64,000 bases of DNA from Planctomycetota bacterium (GCA_022711755.1 JAKLEA010000022.1:38918-102917), one strand, 5' to 3'; positions 1-9,293 are shown, counted from the first letter of the stretch. Notes: generated by a model from the sequence alone, not told the origin. Program-made: numbers and translations.

Positions 1-800
1 GGATAAACGTCAAAATGGTATCGCAGTTCGTTATCAAGCCCCATGAGTTTGAAGACCGAGAACGTGCCAAGGACGGTGGCGATGTTTTCCACGAACGCGC
101 CCGGCAGACGCAGCGGACAGGTCAGGCCGAAGAGGGGCATGCTGCTGAAGCCGAGGGGCATTTTGTCCTTCATGCGGAGGAAGTGGAGGGACATGGCGAC
201 GCTGTCCCCGGCGATGCGGAGCGGGTCAGGGACGAAGATGGGCAGGCCGAACGGCATGCCGCAGGCGGCGGCCATGCGGCGCATCGCCTCGGCGGCCGCA
301 AGGGAGGTGATCCCGACGTCGCAGGCTGTGCGGCAGTATTCGCGGCCGATCTTATAGGCGAGGACTTCGCGCAACTGGACGGGGACATCCTGCGGCATTC
401 CCGGCGTGCCGCCCGCAACACCTTTTCCGTGAAGGCCGTCAACGAGTTTCGCCATCTCGATGCAGTCGCGGGTGGTCATCGGGCGGAGTCTGGCGTCGTC
501 ATCGTCAATGATGTTGAAGGCGTAGCCCGTCAGGATGTCAATGCGAAAATCGTCCGAGGGGCTTTGAGCGGGGCCTCGCGCTTTTCTGTATTCGCTGACG
601 AAACCGTCAACCATATCCGGATCGAGGCGGACGCGGCTGCCCTGGATTCCGACGCCGCGTTGTCCGGATATTGCGCTGAGGATTTCCGGGAATTCAACTT
701 CGACTCCAACCTCATGAAGAACGCGAAGGGCGGCGGCGTGCATCATGCCGATCTGCGCGTCGCTCAGTCCGCCGCTGACGGCGTATCTGATTGCGCTCAT
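1..800 (-). CDS. MttB-family (trimethylamine methyltransferase-like) protein, 3'-truncated by window edge
   Basis: Reading from an ATG at 798-800 gives 266 codons without a stop before the window ends, so the C-terminal part is missing. AAGGAA lies about 6 bases before the ATG. The N-terminus resembles the MttB family: a helix with 'MMHAAALRVLHEVGVEVEF', then 'VRLDPDMVDGFV', then 'RPMTTRDCIEMAKLVDGL'. Family members are TIM-barrel methyltransferases that pass methyl groups from quaternary or tertiary amines to a corrinoid protein. True trimethylamine enzymes read an internal TAG as pyrrolysine; no in-frame TAG occurs in the visible part, but the expected site would lie outside the window. Most relatives in non-methanogens lack pyrrolysine and often use glycine betaine-like substrates. 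The substrate here cannot be inferred. Confidence 0.75.
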   Translation of the reverse strand, partial: MSAIRYAVSGGLSDAQIGMMHAAALRVLHEVGVEVEFPEILSAISGQRGVGIQGSRVRLDPDMVDGFVSEYRKARGPAQSPSDDFRIDILTGYAFNIIDDDDARLRPMTTRDCIEMAKLVDGLHGKGVAGGTPGMPQDVPVQLREVLAYKIGREYCRTACDVGITSLAAAEAMRRMAAACGMPFGLPIFVPDPLRIAGDSVAMSLHFLRMKDKMPLGFSSMPLFGLTCPLRLPGAFVENIATVLGTFSVFKLMGLDNELRYHFDVY

Positions 801-881
801 TTTTGTTCCTTCTGGAGAATGTTCAGGGACGATGATCAGCGCTTGACGACAAATGCATGAAGGAGCGAAGGACGGCCTGCA

Positions 882-2168
882 TTATCCGTTCATGCCGGAG
901 GCTGCGGATTTGCCGGCAAGATAACCGCTTGAGAACGCCCATTGAAGGTTGAATCCGCCGCAGGGACCGTCAATGTCGAGGACTTCACCAGCGAAGAAGA
1001 GGCCGCGCGCGACGCGGCTTTCAAGGGTCAGCGGGTCAACCACGTCAAGTTTGACGCCGCCGCGCGTGACCATGGCCTTGTCGAATCCTTCCGTGCCTGC
1101 GGCTGTCAGGGGGACGGCGGCGAGGAAGGAGGCGAAGCTCTGAGTCTGCTTGCGGGTCAGGTACGCGGCGCGAAGGTCGGGGGGGAGCCCGTATGCCCGG
1201 CAGAGCGCTTCAGCAAGCCGCGCGGGGAGCATTTTCGAGAGGCACATGCTGACCGGTCTGGCGCCGCCCTGACAACGGAAGAGACTGAGTATGTTGCGCC
1301 AGTCGTCGGCGCTGCCGAAGCGGGAGAGTTTGAAGCTCAGCTTGACGGTTTTTCCGCTCTGGACGCGGGCGGCAACCTCCCCGGAGATGTCGAGGACTGC
1401 GGGGCCTGAGATGCCGGAATGCGTAAAAAGAAGGCCGCCGGTTCCGCGAGACGACTTGAGGACAGCTTTCTCGATCCATATCTCGGCTTCCGGGATGGAG
1501 ATGCCGGCGCATTCGCCGGGCCATTTTTCGACGGTGATGATTGGGACGAGGGCGGGGACCGGGGGGACGATTTCATGCCCGACCTGAGCGGCAAGGTCGA
1601 AGCCGGCGGCTGTGCCGCCAAGCTTTGGGTAACTTTTTCCGCCCGTTGCCAGGATCACGCGGCAGGTTGGGAGAGGGCCGTCCCCGGTTTCAATCCCGAC
1701 AATAGCGCCGTCTTCGACGAGGAGGCGACGGGCTGTTGTTCCTGTCAGTATTTCGACATCAAGCCGGCGGAGTTCCTTTTCCAGAGCGGAACGGACATCT
1801 GAAGCGGAATTTGAAACGGGGAATACGAGGAAACCATCTGGGGAGTAGGTTTCAACGCCGATTTCACGGAAGAAATCCCTTAAAGCTCCGGCGCTCAGAG
1901 CTTTAAGAGAGGCCCCTGTGAAGCGCCCGCGGGAGCCGAGTCTTACCAGGTATTCGGCGGTAGACAGCGTGTTGGAAAGGTTGCAACGCCCGCCGCCGGT
2001 GGCGAGGAGTTTGACGCCGGGGCGACTGAGTTGTTCGATGAGGGTGACGCGGACGCCGGAATGCGCCTGCGCGCTGCATCGCGCGGCGGAGATTACGGCC
2101 ATCATGCCGGCAGGACCTCCGCCGATGACGAGGATGCGATTCGGGGCGATTGATGCGTCCGGCGACAT
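882..2168 (-). CDS. NAD(P)/FAD-dependent oxidoreductase, BaiN/HI0933 (YhiN) family
   Basis: This 428-residue protein has the usual length and motifs of HI0933-like flavoproteins. A Rossmann dinucleotide-binding motif 'VIGGGPAGMMAV' lies near residues 14-25. The family signature 'GVKLLATGGGRCNLSN' follows near residue 52. The C-terminal FAD-binding stretch 'GLFFAGEVLDIDGPCGGFN' ends the protein. Members include BaiN, proposed to reduce bile-acid intermediates in gut clostridia, but most are uncharacterised cytoplasmic flavoproteins. It lies 81 bases downstream of the MttB-like start on the same strand and 55 bases upstream of the next gene. No clear Shine-Dalgarno precedes the ATG. The family call is firm; the physiological substrate is unknown. 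Confidence 0.88.
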   Translation of the reverse strand: MSPDASIAPNRILVIGGGPAGMMAVISAARCSAQAHSGVRVTLIEQLSRPGVKLLATGGGRCNLSNTLSTAEYLVRLGSRGRFTGASLKALSAGALRDFFREIGVETYSPDGFLVFPVSNSASDVRSALEKELRRLDVEILTGTTARRLLVEDGAIVGIETGDGPLPTCRVILATGGKSYPKLGGTAAGFDLAAQVGHEIVPPVPALVPIITVEKWPGECAGISIPEAEIWIEKAVLKSSRGTGGLLFTHSGISGPAVLDISGEVAARVQSGKTVKLSFKLSRFGSADDWRNILSLFRCQGGARPVSMCLSKMLPARLAEALCRAYGLPPDLRAAYLTRKQTQSFASFLAAVPLTAAGTEGFDKAMVTRGGVKLDVVDPLTLESRVARGLFFAGEVLDIDGPCGGFNLQWAFSSGYLAGKSAASGMNG

Positions 2169-2223
2169 TTCAAAATTGTGAAGTGAAGTTTTAGTCAGGA
2201 TTGTCGGGCGATACGGCGCGCAG

Positions 2224-3003
2224 TTATGGCTTTGCAGGGGCGTTTTCCGAAGCTGCGGGCTTTGAGCTTTTTGGTTTGTCGCGTTTTCCGCCGAAGAGTC
2301 CGCCGCCTTTGAGGAATCCGGGTATCGAGTTCATAACGCCGTCAACCTTCTCGGTCACGTCCCCGACGATGCGTACGACGAGTTCCCTGGGCATCAGGAA
2401 GTCGTCCGTCCAGTCCTTGCGTTCCATGTCCAGCGGGATGGAGCGCGTGCCGCCGAATGGAGCATTTATCAGGTTCAGACGGGTGTTGCGGATGCGGACG
2501 ACCTCGGTATGCCCTTTTTGAGGCGATTTGCCTTTCTCGACAACCAGATCGGGATGTTTCTCCTTGATTCTCTTATAGAGTTCGGCCCAGTTGTGCGTTC
2601 CGTTGGCGAACTCGATGTTGAAGTCGGCGTCTTCGATCCCGGCGTAAGGCATTTCCACGAGGGGGGACTTCATGGTCAGGAGTTTTTCCTGAAATTCCAG
2701 TCGGCCTATCCGGGCCAGATATTCGGACTTGTATCCCTCAACATTCCTGACCCGCACGTCCTCCATGATGAATTCTCCGCGCAGGAGGCTGACCTTCATG
2801 TCCCCGACGGTCATCTGAGTTCCGAGCACGGCGGAGAGGTCTTTTTCGCAATAGCGCCGGAAGGTTTCATTGAGGAAGAACAGGTCGAAGATGACGAGGG
2901 CGGCTATGGGGACGGAAATGCAGCCAAGCGCGAGCCACGGCCATTTTCTGCGCGATGGGGCGAGTTGGGGCGATTCGGGCGCGTCGGGTCTTGCGTCTGT
3001 CAT
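2224..3003 (-). CDS. Membrane-anchored AsmA/DUF748-like protein
   Basis: This 259-residue protein has a cytoplasmic proline-rich start, one transmembrane helix near residues 22-44 ('WPWLALGCISVPIAALVIFD'), and a periplasmic region. The segment 'LGTQMTVGDMKVSLLRGEF' followed by 'MEDVRVRN' resembles the N-terminal module of AsmA-type and DUF748 proteins, which lie between the inner and outer membranes and are linked to lipid transport or envelope assembly. It is much shorter than full AsmA proteins (about 600 residues or more) and ends in a Lys/Pro/Ala-rich tail, so it may be a minimal relative. It follows the MFS gene on the same strand across a 137-base gap. The function is inferred from weak pattern similarity only. 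Confidence 0.55.
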   Translation of the reverse strand: MTDARPDAPESPQLAPSRRKWPWLALGCISVPIAALVIFDLFFLNETFRRYCEKDLSAVLGTQMTVGDMKVSLLRGEFIMEDVRVRNVEGYKSEYLARIGRLEFQEKLLTMKSPLVEMPYAGIEDADFNIEFANGTHNWAELYKRIKEKHPDLVVEKGKSPQKGHTEVVRIRNTRLNLINAPFGGTRSIPLDMERKDWTDDFLMPRELVVRIVGDVTEKVDGVMNSIPGFLKGGGLFGGKRDKPKSSKPAASENAPAKP

Positions 3004-3140
3004 ATTTGAGTAATCCTATGCGTCGGACGCGGATGGGGGCCAAAATCAGTTCAGATAGTGTAGACGCTTTTGGCTCGCAGGTAAAGCGGCTGGACATCGG
3101 CGGGATAAGGACGAGCCCCCCAGGATGGCGGATGCTCGGG

Positions 3141-4340
3141 CTACTTGCCCGAGTCCACCTTGAAGAAGGCTATCATGGTCAGTGTGCAGAATAGGATTAT
3201 CGCGCCTGCGAGGATGAATGTCCCATTCAAGCTCAGCCCCTGGCCATGCGCCCAGCCGAAGGCGGTCATCATGGATTCCGGGAGCCACGATGGCGCGGCC
3301 TGTTCGCGCGCCCATCCGAAGAAGACGTTGCCCAGAAAAGTGCCGAAACCGAAGCCGGCCATGGTCAGCAGCGCCTGGGCGCTGGCCCGCAGTTCGCCGG
3401 GCATGTGGTCGTTGACGTAGATGTTCGACCCGACCATGAGGAGGCCGAATCCCGGGCCGTGCAGCGATTGAAGGAGTATGCCGAGCAGCAGCGATGGGAA
3501 AAGTCCCTGAAGCATCAGCCTTACCACCCATGACATCATACCGAGGACAAGGAGCCATTTCATTCCGACGGCCTTGAGCACATTGTTTATTTTCAGGATG
3601 AAAAGGATTTCGAACAACACGCCGAAGGACATTACGACGCCCTGCCATTTCGGATGAAGGCCAAGAGCCTGGAAGTAGCGCGGGGTATAGGTGTAATGCA
3701 CGGCGCGGCAGGCGCCTGTGATCAGCGTGACGGCCATGAAGAGCGCGAAATGCGGGTTTCGGAGCGCGGCTAGCACGTGCCAGACGGGTCTGATGCTGCT
3801 GCGGGTTTCAAGGGGCGGAAGGCCGAAGCAGAGCGCAATGGTAGCGCCGTAGACCAGAAGCATCAGCTCAAGCGACACGTCCGGCCGGTCAACGAATCGC
3901 AGCATAATCCAGAGCGCCAGGGTAGCCGCGACGAAGCCGACTGAACCCCAAACGCGCAGGCCGCTGTAGAGGTGGGTCTTGTCGCCAAGCGCGCGGAAGG
4001 CGTATCCGTCCCAGAGAGGCTGGAGGGCGGTCGAGAAGAAGCAATAGACGACGCTGCTGAGGAGAAGCGCTCCGAGGGTTGCGGAGAACCACAGGAGCGC
4101 TGTGCCGAGGGCCGAACCGAATAGAATTGCTCCGAGGATACGGCGCGGATCGCGGCGGCGGTCGAAGAGCCATCCCCAGAAAAGGGGGACCAGCATGAGC
4201 ATGATGCCGCGAACGCTTGAGACGTAGCCGATCTGCTTGTCGTTCAGCCCCTTGTCCGCCAGGACGAGAGAGAAATAAGGAGTGAAGCAACCGACGGTTG
4301 CGAACGAGAAGAAGTAGAAAGTCTTGAACTTGCGGGTCAT
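3141..4340 (-). CDS. Major facilitator superfamily transporter (nucleoside/sugar-type, MFS_1-like)
   Basis: The 399 residues contain about twelve hydrophobic helices and start directly with a membrane segment ('FYFFSFATVGCFTPYFSLVL'). The loop after helix 2 carries 'GWLFDRRRDPRRI', the MFS motif A region (G-x-L-x-D-R-R). The N-terminal arrangement resembles the LacY/NupG/HcaT-type branch of proton-coupled symporters. The substrate cannot be read from the sequence. The plant-glycan enzymes nearby make a sugar or oligosaccharide plausible, but that is inference. A 7-bp hairpin (3135-3153) overlaps the stop codon. The divergent neighbour is the GH43 gene. Confidence 0.82.
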   Translation of the reverse strand: MTRKFKTFYFFSFATVGCFTPYFSLVLADKGLNDKQIGYVSSVRGIMLMLVPLFWGWLFDRRRDPRRILGAILFGSALGTALLWFSATLGALLLSSVVYCFFSTALQPLWDGYAFRALGDKTHLYSGLRVWGSVGFVAATLALWIMLRFVDRPDVSLELMLLVYGATIALCFGLPPLETRSSIRPVWHVLAALRNPHFALFMAVTLITGACRAVHYTYTPRYFQALGLHPKWQGVVMSFGVLFEILFILKINNVLKAVGMKWLLVLGMMSWVVRLMLQGLFPSLLLGILLQSLHGPGFGLLMVGSNIYVNDHMPGELRASAQALLTMAGFGFGTFLGNVFFGWAREQAAPSWLPESMMTAFGWAHGQGLSLNGTFILAGAIILFCTLTMIAFFKVDSGK

Positions 4341-4586
4341 GCGTTACCCGGACATTGCCGCACAAAGTCGCCGCGAAGACACAAAGACAAAGAAAGACCG
4401 GCGCGGCCGATTGCCGCGTTTGGAAGGGAGGCATTCTACTCGAAACCTTGCGAAAACATGCGCGGGTTTTCAATATGCGATTATCAGCCTTGTCATGGAT
4501 TCTCCGGCTTGTTTGTACAACGCTCAATGAGTATCTTCATGCGCGGTTCAGCACTCAGGTCCTTCTTGAGCGAGGAGAGATTGCTT

Positions 4587-6215
4587 ATGTTTTTTGATCT
4601 GCTGCGGCGGATGGTTCACGGATCGGTGTTTGGCGAGGCATGTATTGGCGTGATTTCGTGCGCGATGTTAATGGCAGGTTGTGTTACCGGAACTATATCC
4701 GGCAAGCGGGATGTAAATGAACAATCCATTGAAATCAGGCCGGTCTTGAAGACCTACTGTAATCCCCTGCCAGTCCTGTTGGCCGATCCTTTCGTGTTGA
4801 AGCATGGCGACACGTATTATCTTTATGCAACCTCGCTGGATAACGGCTTTCTCGTCTGGACCAGCATGGACCTTGTGAACTGGCGGGTAATGGGTCCGGC
4901 GATAAAGGCGGACGGGACGACCTGGGGGCAGGGGAATTACTGGGCTCCGGAGGCCATTGAGCGCAACGGCGAGTTCCTGCTCCATTACAGCGCGCTTCAT
5001 GAAAAAGGTGGGCAGCGGCGCATATGCGTGGCCCGGAGCGATTCTCCGCTCGGGCCTTTCCGGGAGGTCAGCGCCCCAATGTTCGAACGTGAAAGGAGCT
5101 GTATTGATGCTAACGTGTTTATTGACCTGGACGGAAAGGCCTATCTCTATTTCGTCATGGAATTTCCGAATCGGATCATGGTTGCGCCGCTTTCAGACGA
5201 TCTGATCTCCATAATTTGCGAACCGAAATTATGCCTGTTTCCGGCAATGCTCTGGGAAATGACCATCAATGAAGGGCCGACCGTCATCCGTCGCGGGGAC
5301 GTTTATTACATGATCTACTCGGGGCACGGCGCGAACGGGCCAAACTATGCGGTTGGTTATGCGACTGCTCCGTCGCCGACCGGACCCTGGACGAAATACG
5401 GCGGGAATCCGATCATGAAGAAGACGGATCGCGTGTCGGGACCAGGGCATGGATGTGTAATAGCGTCGCCTGATGGAAAAGAGCTTTTCTACGTCTACCA
5501 CAGCCTTCAGCAGAGAACCGGCTGGCCAAGACAGCTTTGCCTGGATCGCCTGCGCTTCATTCCGGACGGGAAGGGGGGCGAGAGGATTGTGATTGACGGG
5601 CCGACCCATACGCCCCAGCCGCTGCCTTCAGGCGCGCCGGTTTTCAGCCTCGCCGCTGATGACGAGTTTGAGGGAAAGGCCCTGGATCGCAATCGCTGGA
5701 TCGTGTTCAACGAGCGGGATGACCGGTGGAGGTTACAGGACGGACGACTGGTTATTACGGCGATGGAGGGCGATCTGCATGAGAAGAGGGCGGATCTTGC
5801 CAACCTCTTCCTTCAGCACGCGCCTGAGAGGGATTTCGAGATCACGACGAAGGCGCGATTCCTGCCGGAGAAGAATTATGAGCAGGCATTTCTGTGCGTC
5901 TACCAGGATCACAATTATTACCTGCGATTCTCGCGGCTTTATGCGGACAGGGCGGCTTTTGAAATCGGGCTGGAGACGCGCGGGGAATACATCGGTAAAA
6001 CCTTTCCGGCTCCCGACGGGGGGGAAACGTGGCTTCGCGTGAAGAAGACCGGGAACGTCTACACGTGCATGGCCAGCGCGGATGGGGAGCGATGGGAGGT
6101 AGTCGGATCGCCGGTTACAGCAGATTTTGAGGGTTTGAAAATAGGCATAGGCGCATCTACGCCGGGAAGCGGACGAGAAATTGAAGCGGGATTCGACTTC
6201 TTTCACATCCGTTGA
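4587..6215 (+). CDS. Glycoside hydrolase family 43 lipoprotein (xylosidase/arabinosidase type)
   Basis: The ATG at 4587 follows an AGGAGAGA ribosome site and gives a lipoprotein signal ending in the lipobox 'LMAGC'. The frame stays open upstream to 4458, but that extension lacks a signal. The catalytic five-bladed propeller spans about residues 50-350. It has the expected general-base Asp in 'LADPFVLKHGDTYYLY', the pKa-modulator region 'YWAPEAIERNGEF', and the acid Glu in 'NEGPTVIRRGDVYYMI'. A C-terminal jelly roll (about 365-540) resembles the concanavalin-like domain of GH43 beta-xylosidases. The likely role is removing xylose or arabinose from hemicellulose oligomers at the cell surface. 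It ends 21 bases from the convergent Na/Pi cotransporter gene. Confidence 0.9.
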   Translation: MFFDLLRRMVHGSVFGEACIGVISCAMLMAGCVTGTISGKRDVNEQSIEIRPVLKTYCNPLPVLLADPFVLKHGDTYYLYATSLDNGFLVWTSMDLVNWRVMGPAIKADGTTWGQGNYWAPEAIERNGEFLLHYSALHEKGGQRRICVARSDSPLGPFREVSAPMFERERSCIDANVFIDLDGKAYLYFVMEFPNRIMVAPLSDDLISIICEPKLCLFPAMLWEMTINEGPTVIRRGDVYYMIYSGHGANGPNYAVGYATAPSPTGPWTKYGGNPIMKKTDRVSGPGHGCVIASPDGKELFYVYHSLQQRTGWPRQLCLDRLRFIPDGKGGERIVIDGPTHTPQPLPSGAPVFSLAADDEFEGKALDRNRWIVFNERDDRWRLQDGRLVITAMEGDLHEKRADLANLFLQHAPERDFEITTKARFLPEKNYEQAFLCVYQDHNYYLRFSRLYADRAAFEIGLETRGEYIGKTFPAPDGGETWLRVKKTGNVYTCMASADGERWEVVGSPVTADFEGLKIGIGASTPGSGREIEAGFDFFHIR

Positions 6216-6236
6216 CCGGGCATCACGCTCAAAACA

Positions 6237-8759
6237 TCATTCGGCGTTGTCTTTGTCAGGCGTGAGGCCGAGATATTTTATGCAGAGGATTGCTCTCGAT
6301 CCGATGTTTGAAAGGTGATCGCCGATTTTCTCAAGATTTGATGCCATATCAAGGAAGACTATGCCAGAAAGTACTGCACACGTTCCGTCCTCCAGTCGTT
6401 TGACGTGGTTTTCGGTTAACCGCTCCACCTCCTGATTAATGGCTTTTTCATCCTCTTTCTTTGCGAGATAACCGGCGTCTGCGTCAGCCTTCTCAAGAGC
6501 CGCCAGAGTATGCTCGAACTGTCGCTCGATCAGCGCGTAGAGCTTGTTGATCTCAGCCACGGCTTCGGGGCTCTGTGCCATGTTCTTTTCATGTCTGCGC
6601 CGTCCGAGTTCGATGATATTCTCGGAATGGTCGCCTATGCGTTCCGCGTCATTGACGGCATGGAGCAGCGCCGGGAGGAGCAAGGATTCTTCTTCTGAAA
6701 GCTGCCGCTTGGGCAATCTGGTCAGATAATTGGTAATTTCCTCCTGCATTCGGTCAATGCCCTCCTCACACTCCGAAACGCTCTTGGCGAGGGCTTCGTC
6801 GCCTGTTTCATAATACTGGAATGCTTCGGAGATCGCCTTGCGGGCCTGACGGCACATGAAGGCGACTTCCTTAACTGCCATCGGCAGGGCCAGAGTGGGG
6901 GTATTCAGAAGATGCGGCTCCAGATAACGCAATGTCTTGTGCGTTTCCTCTTTCTTGCTGATTGGAATGATTTTATGAAGGAATGCCACGTGAAGGTTGA
7001 TCAAAGGCACCATCAGCATACAGACGCACAGCTTGACCATGGTATGCGCATTTGCGATATGACGGGAGACATTGACGGGCGGATCGCCAAGCGCGTCGCC
7101 GGGGGTAATGTATTCGATAATCTCAAGGAAGATCGGAACGCCCTTCACCTTGACGAGAAGCAGGCTGACCATGAGCAAGGTTCCGAGGACGTTGAAGCTG
7201 ACATGCGCCAGACCGGCGCGTTTTGCGTTTCGATTTGTGCCGACGATGGAGGCGAGAATCTGCGTGGGGTCAATGGTTGTTCCTATCTGGCAGCCAAGGA
7301 CGAGGGGGAAGGCTGTCCAGAAGTTGATCAAGCCGCTGCCCGCCATAACTTGTATGATGCCCACTGAAGCGCTGCTGCTGCTGACCACTATTGTGCCAAT
7401 AATACCCATCATGATGCAGTATAATACGTTCAGCAGCGGCACGGAACCGGCGACGGGTGTGCAGTCAAAGGACGTAAAAGCCTGCATTATCCGGGGACTT
7501 TGCGCCATTGGCTTCATGCTGTCGCCCATGATGTTCATGCCCAGAAAAAGAAGGCCGAAAGCCATGATTGCGTTGCCCCAAGCCTGGGTCACGCTGCGCT
7601 TGGCAACCAGCATGATGACCAGGCCGACGGCAATCGCTGGAAGGGCCACTGCGTCCAGTTTGAAGGCGATGATCTGCGAGGTTATTGTCGTTCCGATATT
7701 GGCCCCGTAAATGACCGAAACAGCTTGTCTAAGCGAAAGCAGTCCGGCGTTCGCAAAACCGATGACCATTATCGTTGTTGCGCTGGATGACTGGACTATT
7801 CCAGTAACGAGGAATCCGGACAGAACGCCCATGAAACGGTTGCTCGTCATGCTTTGCAGGATTGTCCTGAGGCGGTTTCCTGCCACTCGCTCAAGACTTT
7901 CCGAAAGTTGTGTCATACCGTAGACGAAGAGCGCCAACCCTCCGATGATAGATACGATGATTTCGACCATATCGGTTGCAAAAGCCTTGAAATAAACGGG
8001 CTGTGTGTTACAGGTTCCCTTTGAATCATAAACCTGGGCGGAGATGTAATAGTTGCCGTCCTTGCTTCCGAGCTTCAGGAAGGTCTCCGCCCGGCCTGTG
8101 GCGTCCACCTTCACTTCGCTCTTGGAGAGGGTTGCGCCCTTGATATCTCCCTGAATCTCAAAACGAACGAGGTCTCCGGTTTTAGGGCGACCGTCGGAAT
8201 CGTAGACGGTGACTGACAGCGGTTCTTCAAGGATATTTCCCGGCGCGCCCTCCTGCTGATTGCCGGAGATGATCATGCCGCTGACCGCTCTGAAAGTGAC
8301 GGAGGCGGTCTGGTCTTTGGATAGGTTAGTGTAGGCTTTTACAAAATAGTCTCCGAAGTCGCGTCCGACTGTGAGAGATGTGGATGCATAACCGCCATGA
8401 TCAGTTATTGCTTCAGCAGTTGAAATGCTTGCCCCCCGGGCCGGTTCGAGCACCTCGAACCTGACCTTCATTCCTGGGACGGGCATCTCTGAGCCTTTGC
8501 CCCCCAGCAAACCGTGTTTCCTTGCCGCAAGCACTTCAACCGTAAGAGGTTCAGACAGTTGCTCGCCGGGACGGACGAACTGGTTGTTCCCTCGACGGAT
8601 CTGGATTTTTGCGGGTTTTAATTCCGCTTTGCCAACGCAGCCGATAACGGCGAGCATAAACATTACTAACACAGTCAGCAGATATGGTTTTCTGACGGAG
8701 TTCTCGCGTTTATTGGATCGTGAGTGTTCACTGCCGTGATGCAACCTTGTCATTCTCAT
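6237..8759 (-). CDS. Na/Pi cotransporter-family protein with N-terminal lipoprotein Ig-like domains and C-terminal PhoU-like domain
   Basis: The frame extends to 8900, but that would run into the neighbouring DUF2294 gene. ATG 8759 (or 8753) precedes a basic stretch, a hydrophobic helix and the lipobox 'LAVIGC', giving 840 residues. Two Ig-like/invasin-type modules follow (about 50-165 and 170-265; 'VRFEVLEPARGASIS', 'VRFEIQGDIKGATLS'). The Na/Pi cotransporter core (about 275-600) has 'GIVQSSSATTIMVIG' and the repeat 'VVSSSSASVGIIQVM', each followed by a G-x-x-I/Q-G-T-T motif. The C-terminus (about 640-830) is a PhoU-like helical domain with 'ERIGDHSENI' and 'LEKIGDHLSNIG' metal-binding repeats. 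It likely imports phosphate or another anion with sodium. The extracytoplasmic Ig modules are unusual for this family. Confidence 0.85.
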   Translation of the reverse strand: MRMTRLHHGSEHSRSNKRENSVRKPYLLTVLVMFMLAVIGCVGKAELKPAKIQIRRGNNQFVRPGEQLSEPLTVEVLAARKHGLLGGKGSEMPVPGMKVRFEVLEPARGASISTAEAITDHGGYASTSLTVGRDFGDYFVKAYTNLSKDQTASVTFRAVSGMIISGNQQEGAPGNILEEPLSVTVYDSDGRPKTGDLVRFEIQGDIKGATLSKSEVKVDATGRAETFLKLGSKDGNYYISAQVYDSKGTCNTQPVYFKAFATDMVEIIVSIIGGLALFVYGMTQLSESLERVAGNRLRTILQSMTSNRFMGVLSGFLVTGIVQSSSATTIMVIGFANAGLLSLRQAVSVIYGANIGTTITSQIIAFKLDAVALPAIAVGLVIMLVAKRSVTQAWGNAIMAFGLLFLGMNIMGDSMKPMAQSPRIMQAFTSFDCTPVAGSVPLLNVLYCIMMGIIGTIVVSSSSASVGIIQVMAGSGLINFWTAFPLVLGCQIGTTIDPTQILASIVGTNRNAKRAGLAHVSFNVLGTLLMVSLLLVKVKGVPIFLEIIEYITPGDALGDPPVNVSRHIANAHTMVKLCVCMLMVPLINLHVAFLHKIIPISKKEETHKTLRYLEPHLLNTPTLALPMAVKEVAFMCRQARKAISEAFQYYETGDEALAKSVSECEEGIDRMQEEITNYLTRLPKRQLSEEESLLLPALLHAVNDAERIGDHSENIIELGRRRHEKNMAQSPEAVAEINKLYALIERQFEHTLAALEKADADAGYLAKKEDEKAINQEVERLTENHVKRLEDGTCAVLSGIVFLDMASNLEKIGDHLSNIGSRAILCIKYLGLTPDKDNAE

Positions 8760-8856
8760 GAGCCATCCCCGATGCCATTCGGAGCCATGTTCAATGCCTG
8801 CTGATTGTGCGAACCCCGGCGTGTGTGTGAAGAAGACACCGGCCTTGCTTAAGGTC

Positions 8857-9240
8857 TCAGTCTGCCTCGCCGTGAGCATTATAGCGGGGACATCCGTCAA
8901 GGGTAAAGATCACCATCCGCTCGCCGGTTACCGTGCTGATGTCCGTGTGGAGGCTGCGGAGTTTCCTGCCTGTGACGTCGTGGATGATTGTCTCAAGCAG
9001 TCCGCGCGATTTTTCCAGCAATTCGATGCGCACCTGCTTGATGAGCGCCCGGCCCTGCGCGTTTTCATCGTTACGGGCAAGGTTTTTCTCGGCCGGCGTA
9101 AGCACGCCTCGCAGTCGAACGAGAACCATATCGTCAATGATGTAGGTTTTAGCCTCCTCCGGGCCGCGGCCCATGTATTCCTTCTCGAATTCGATCATGG
9201 CCACGCCGATTTCCGCTTCCAGTTGTCCCTTGGTTTTCAT
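8857..9240 (-). CDS. DUF2294 (MpsC-like) family protein
   Basis: This 127-residue soluble protein matches the DUF2294 pattern: 'QLEAEIGVAMIEFEKEYMGRGPEEAKTYI' (a longer helix shortened in other members), then 'MVLVRLRGVLTPAEKNLA', then 'RIELLEKSRGLLETIIHDVTGRKLRSLHTDIS'. MpsC-like proteins are encoded beside bicarbonate/membrane-potential systems in staphylococci, but no mpsA/mpsB-type partner is visible here, and the biochemical role of the domain is not settled. AGGAA precedes the ATG by about 8 bases and a promoter-like sequence lies at 9294-9323. It is the first gene before the Na/Pi cotransporter, about 100 bases away on the same strand, so the two may be co-transcribed. Confidence 0.75.
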   Translation of the reverse strand: MKTKGQLEAEIGVAMIEFEKEYMGRGPEEAKTYIIDDMVLVRLRGVLTPAEKNLARNDENAQGRALIKQVRIELLEKSRGLLETIIHDVTGRKLRSLHTDISTVTGERMVIFTLDGCPRYNAHGEAD

Positions 9241-9293
9241 TTTTCATTCCTGCCCGCGCAGAAGTTTCATCGCCAGGCATTGACTGAAAGCTT

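Noticed and set aside
15..860. 281-residue plus-strand open frame over the MttB-like gene
   Set aside because: It is antisense to a better-supported minus-strand frame with family motifs and a ribosome site; its composition is that of a reverse-complement shadow.
3135..3153. Terminator at the end of the MFS gene
   Set aside because: The 7-bp hairpin overlaps the stop codon and has no U-tract on either strand.
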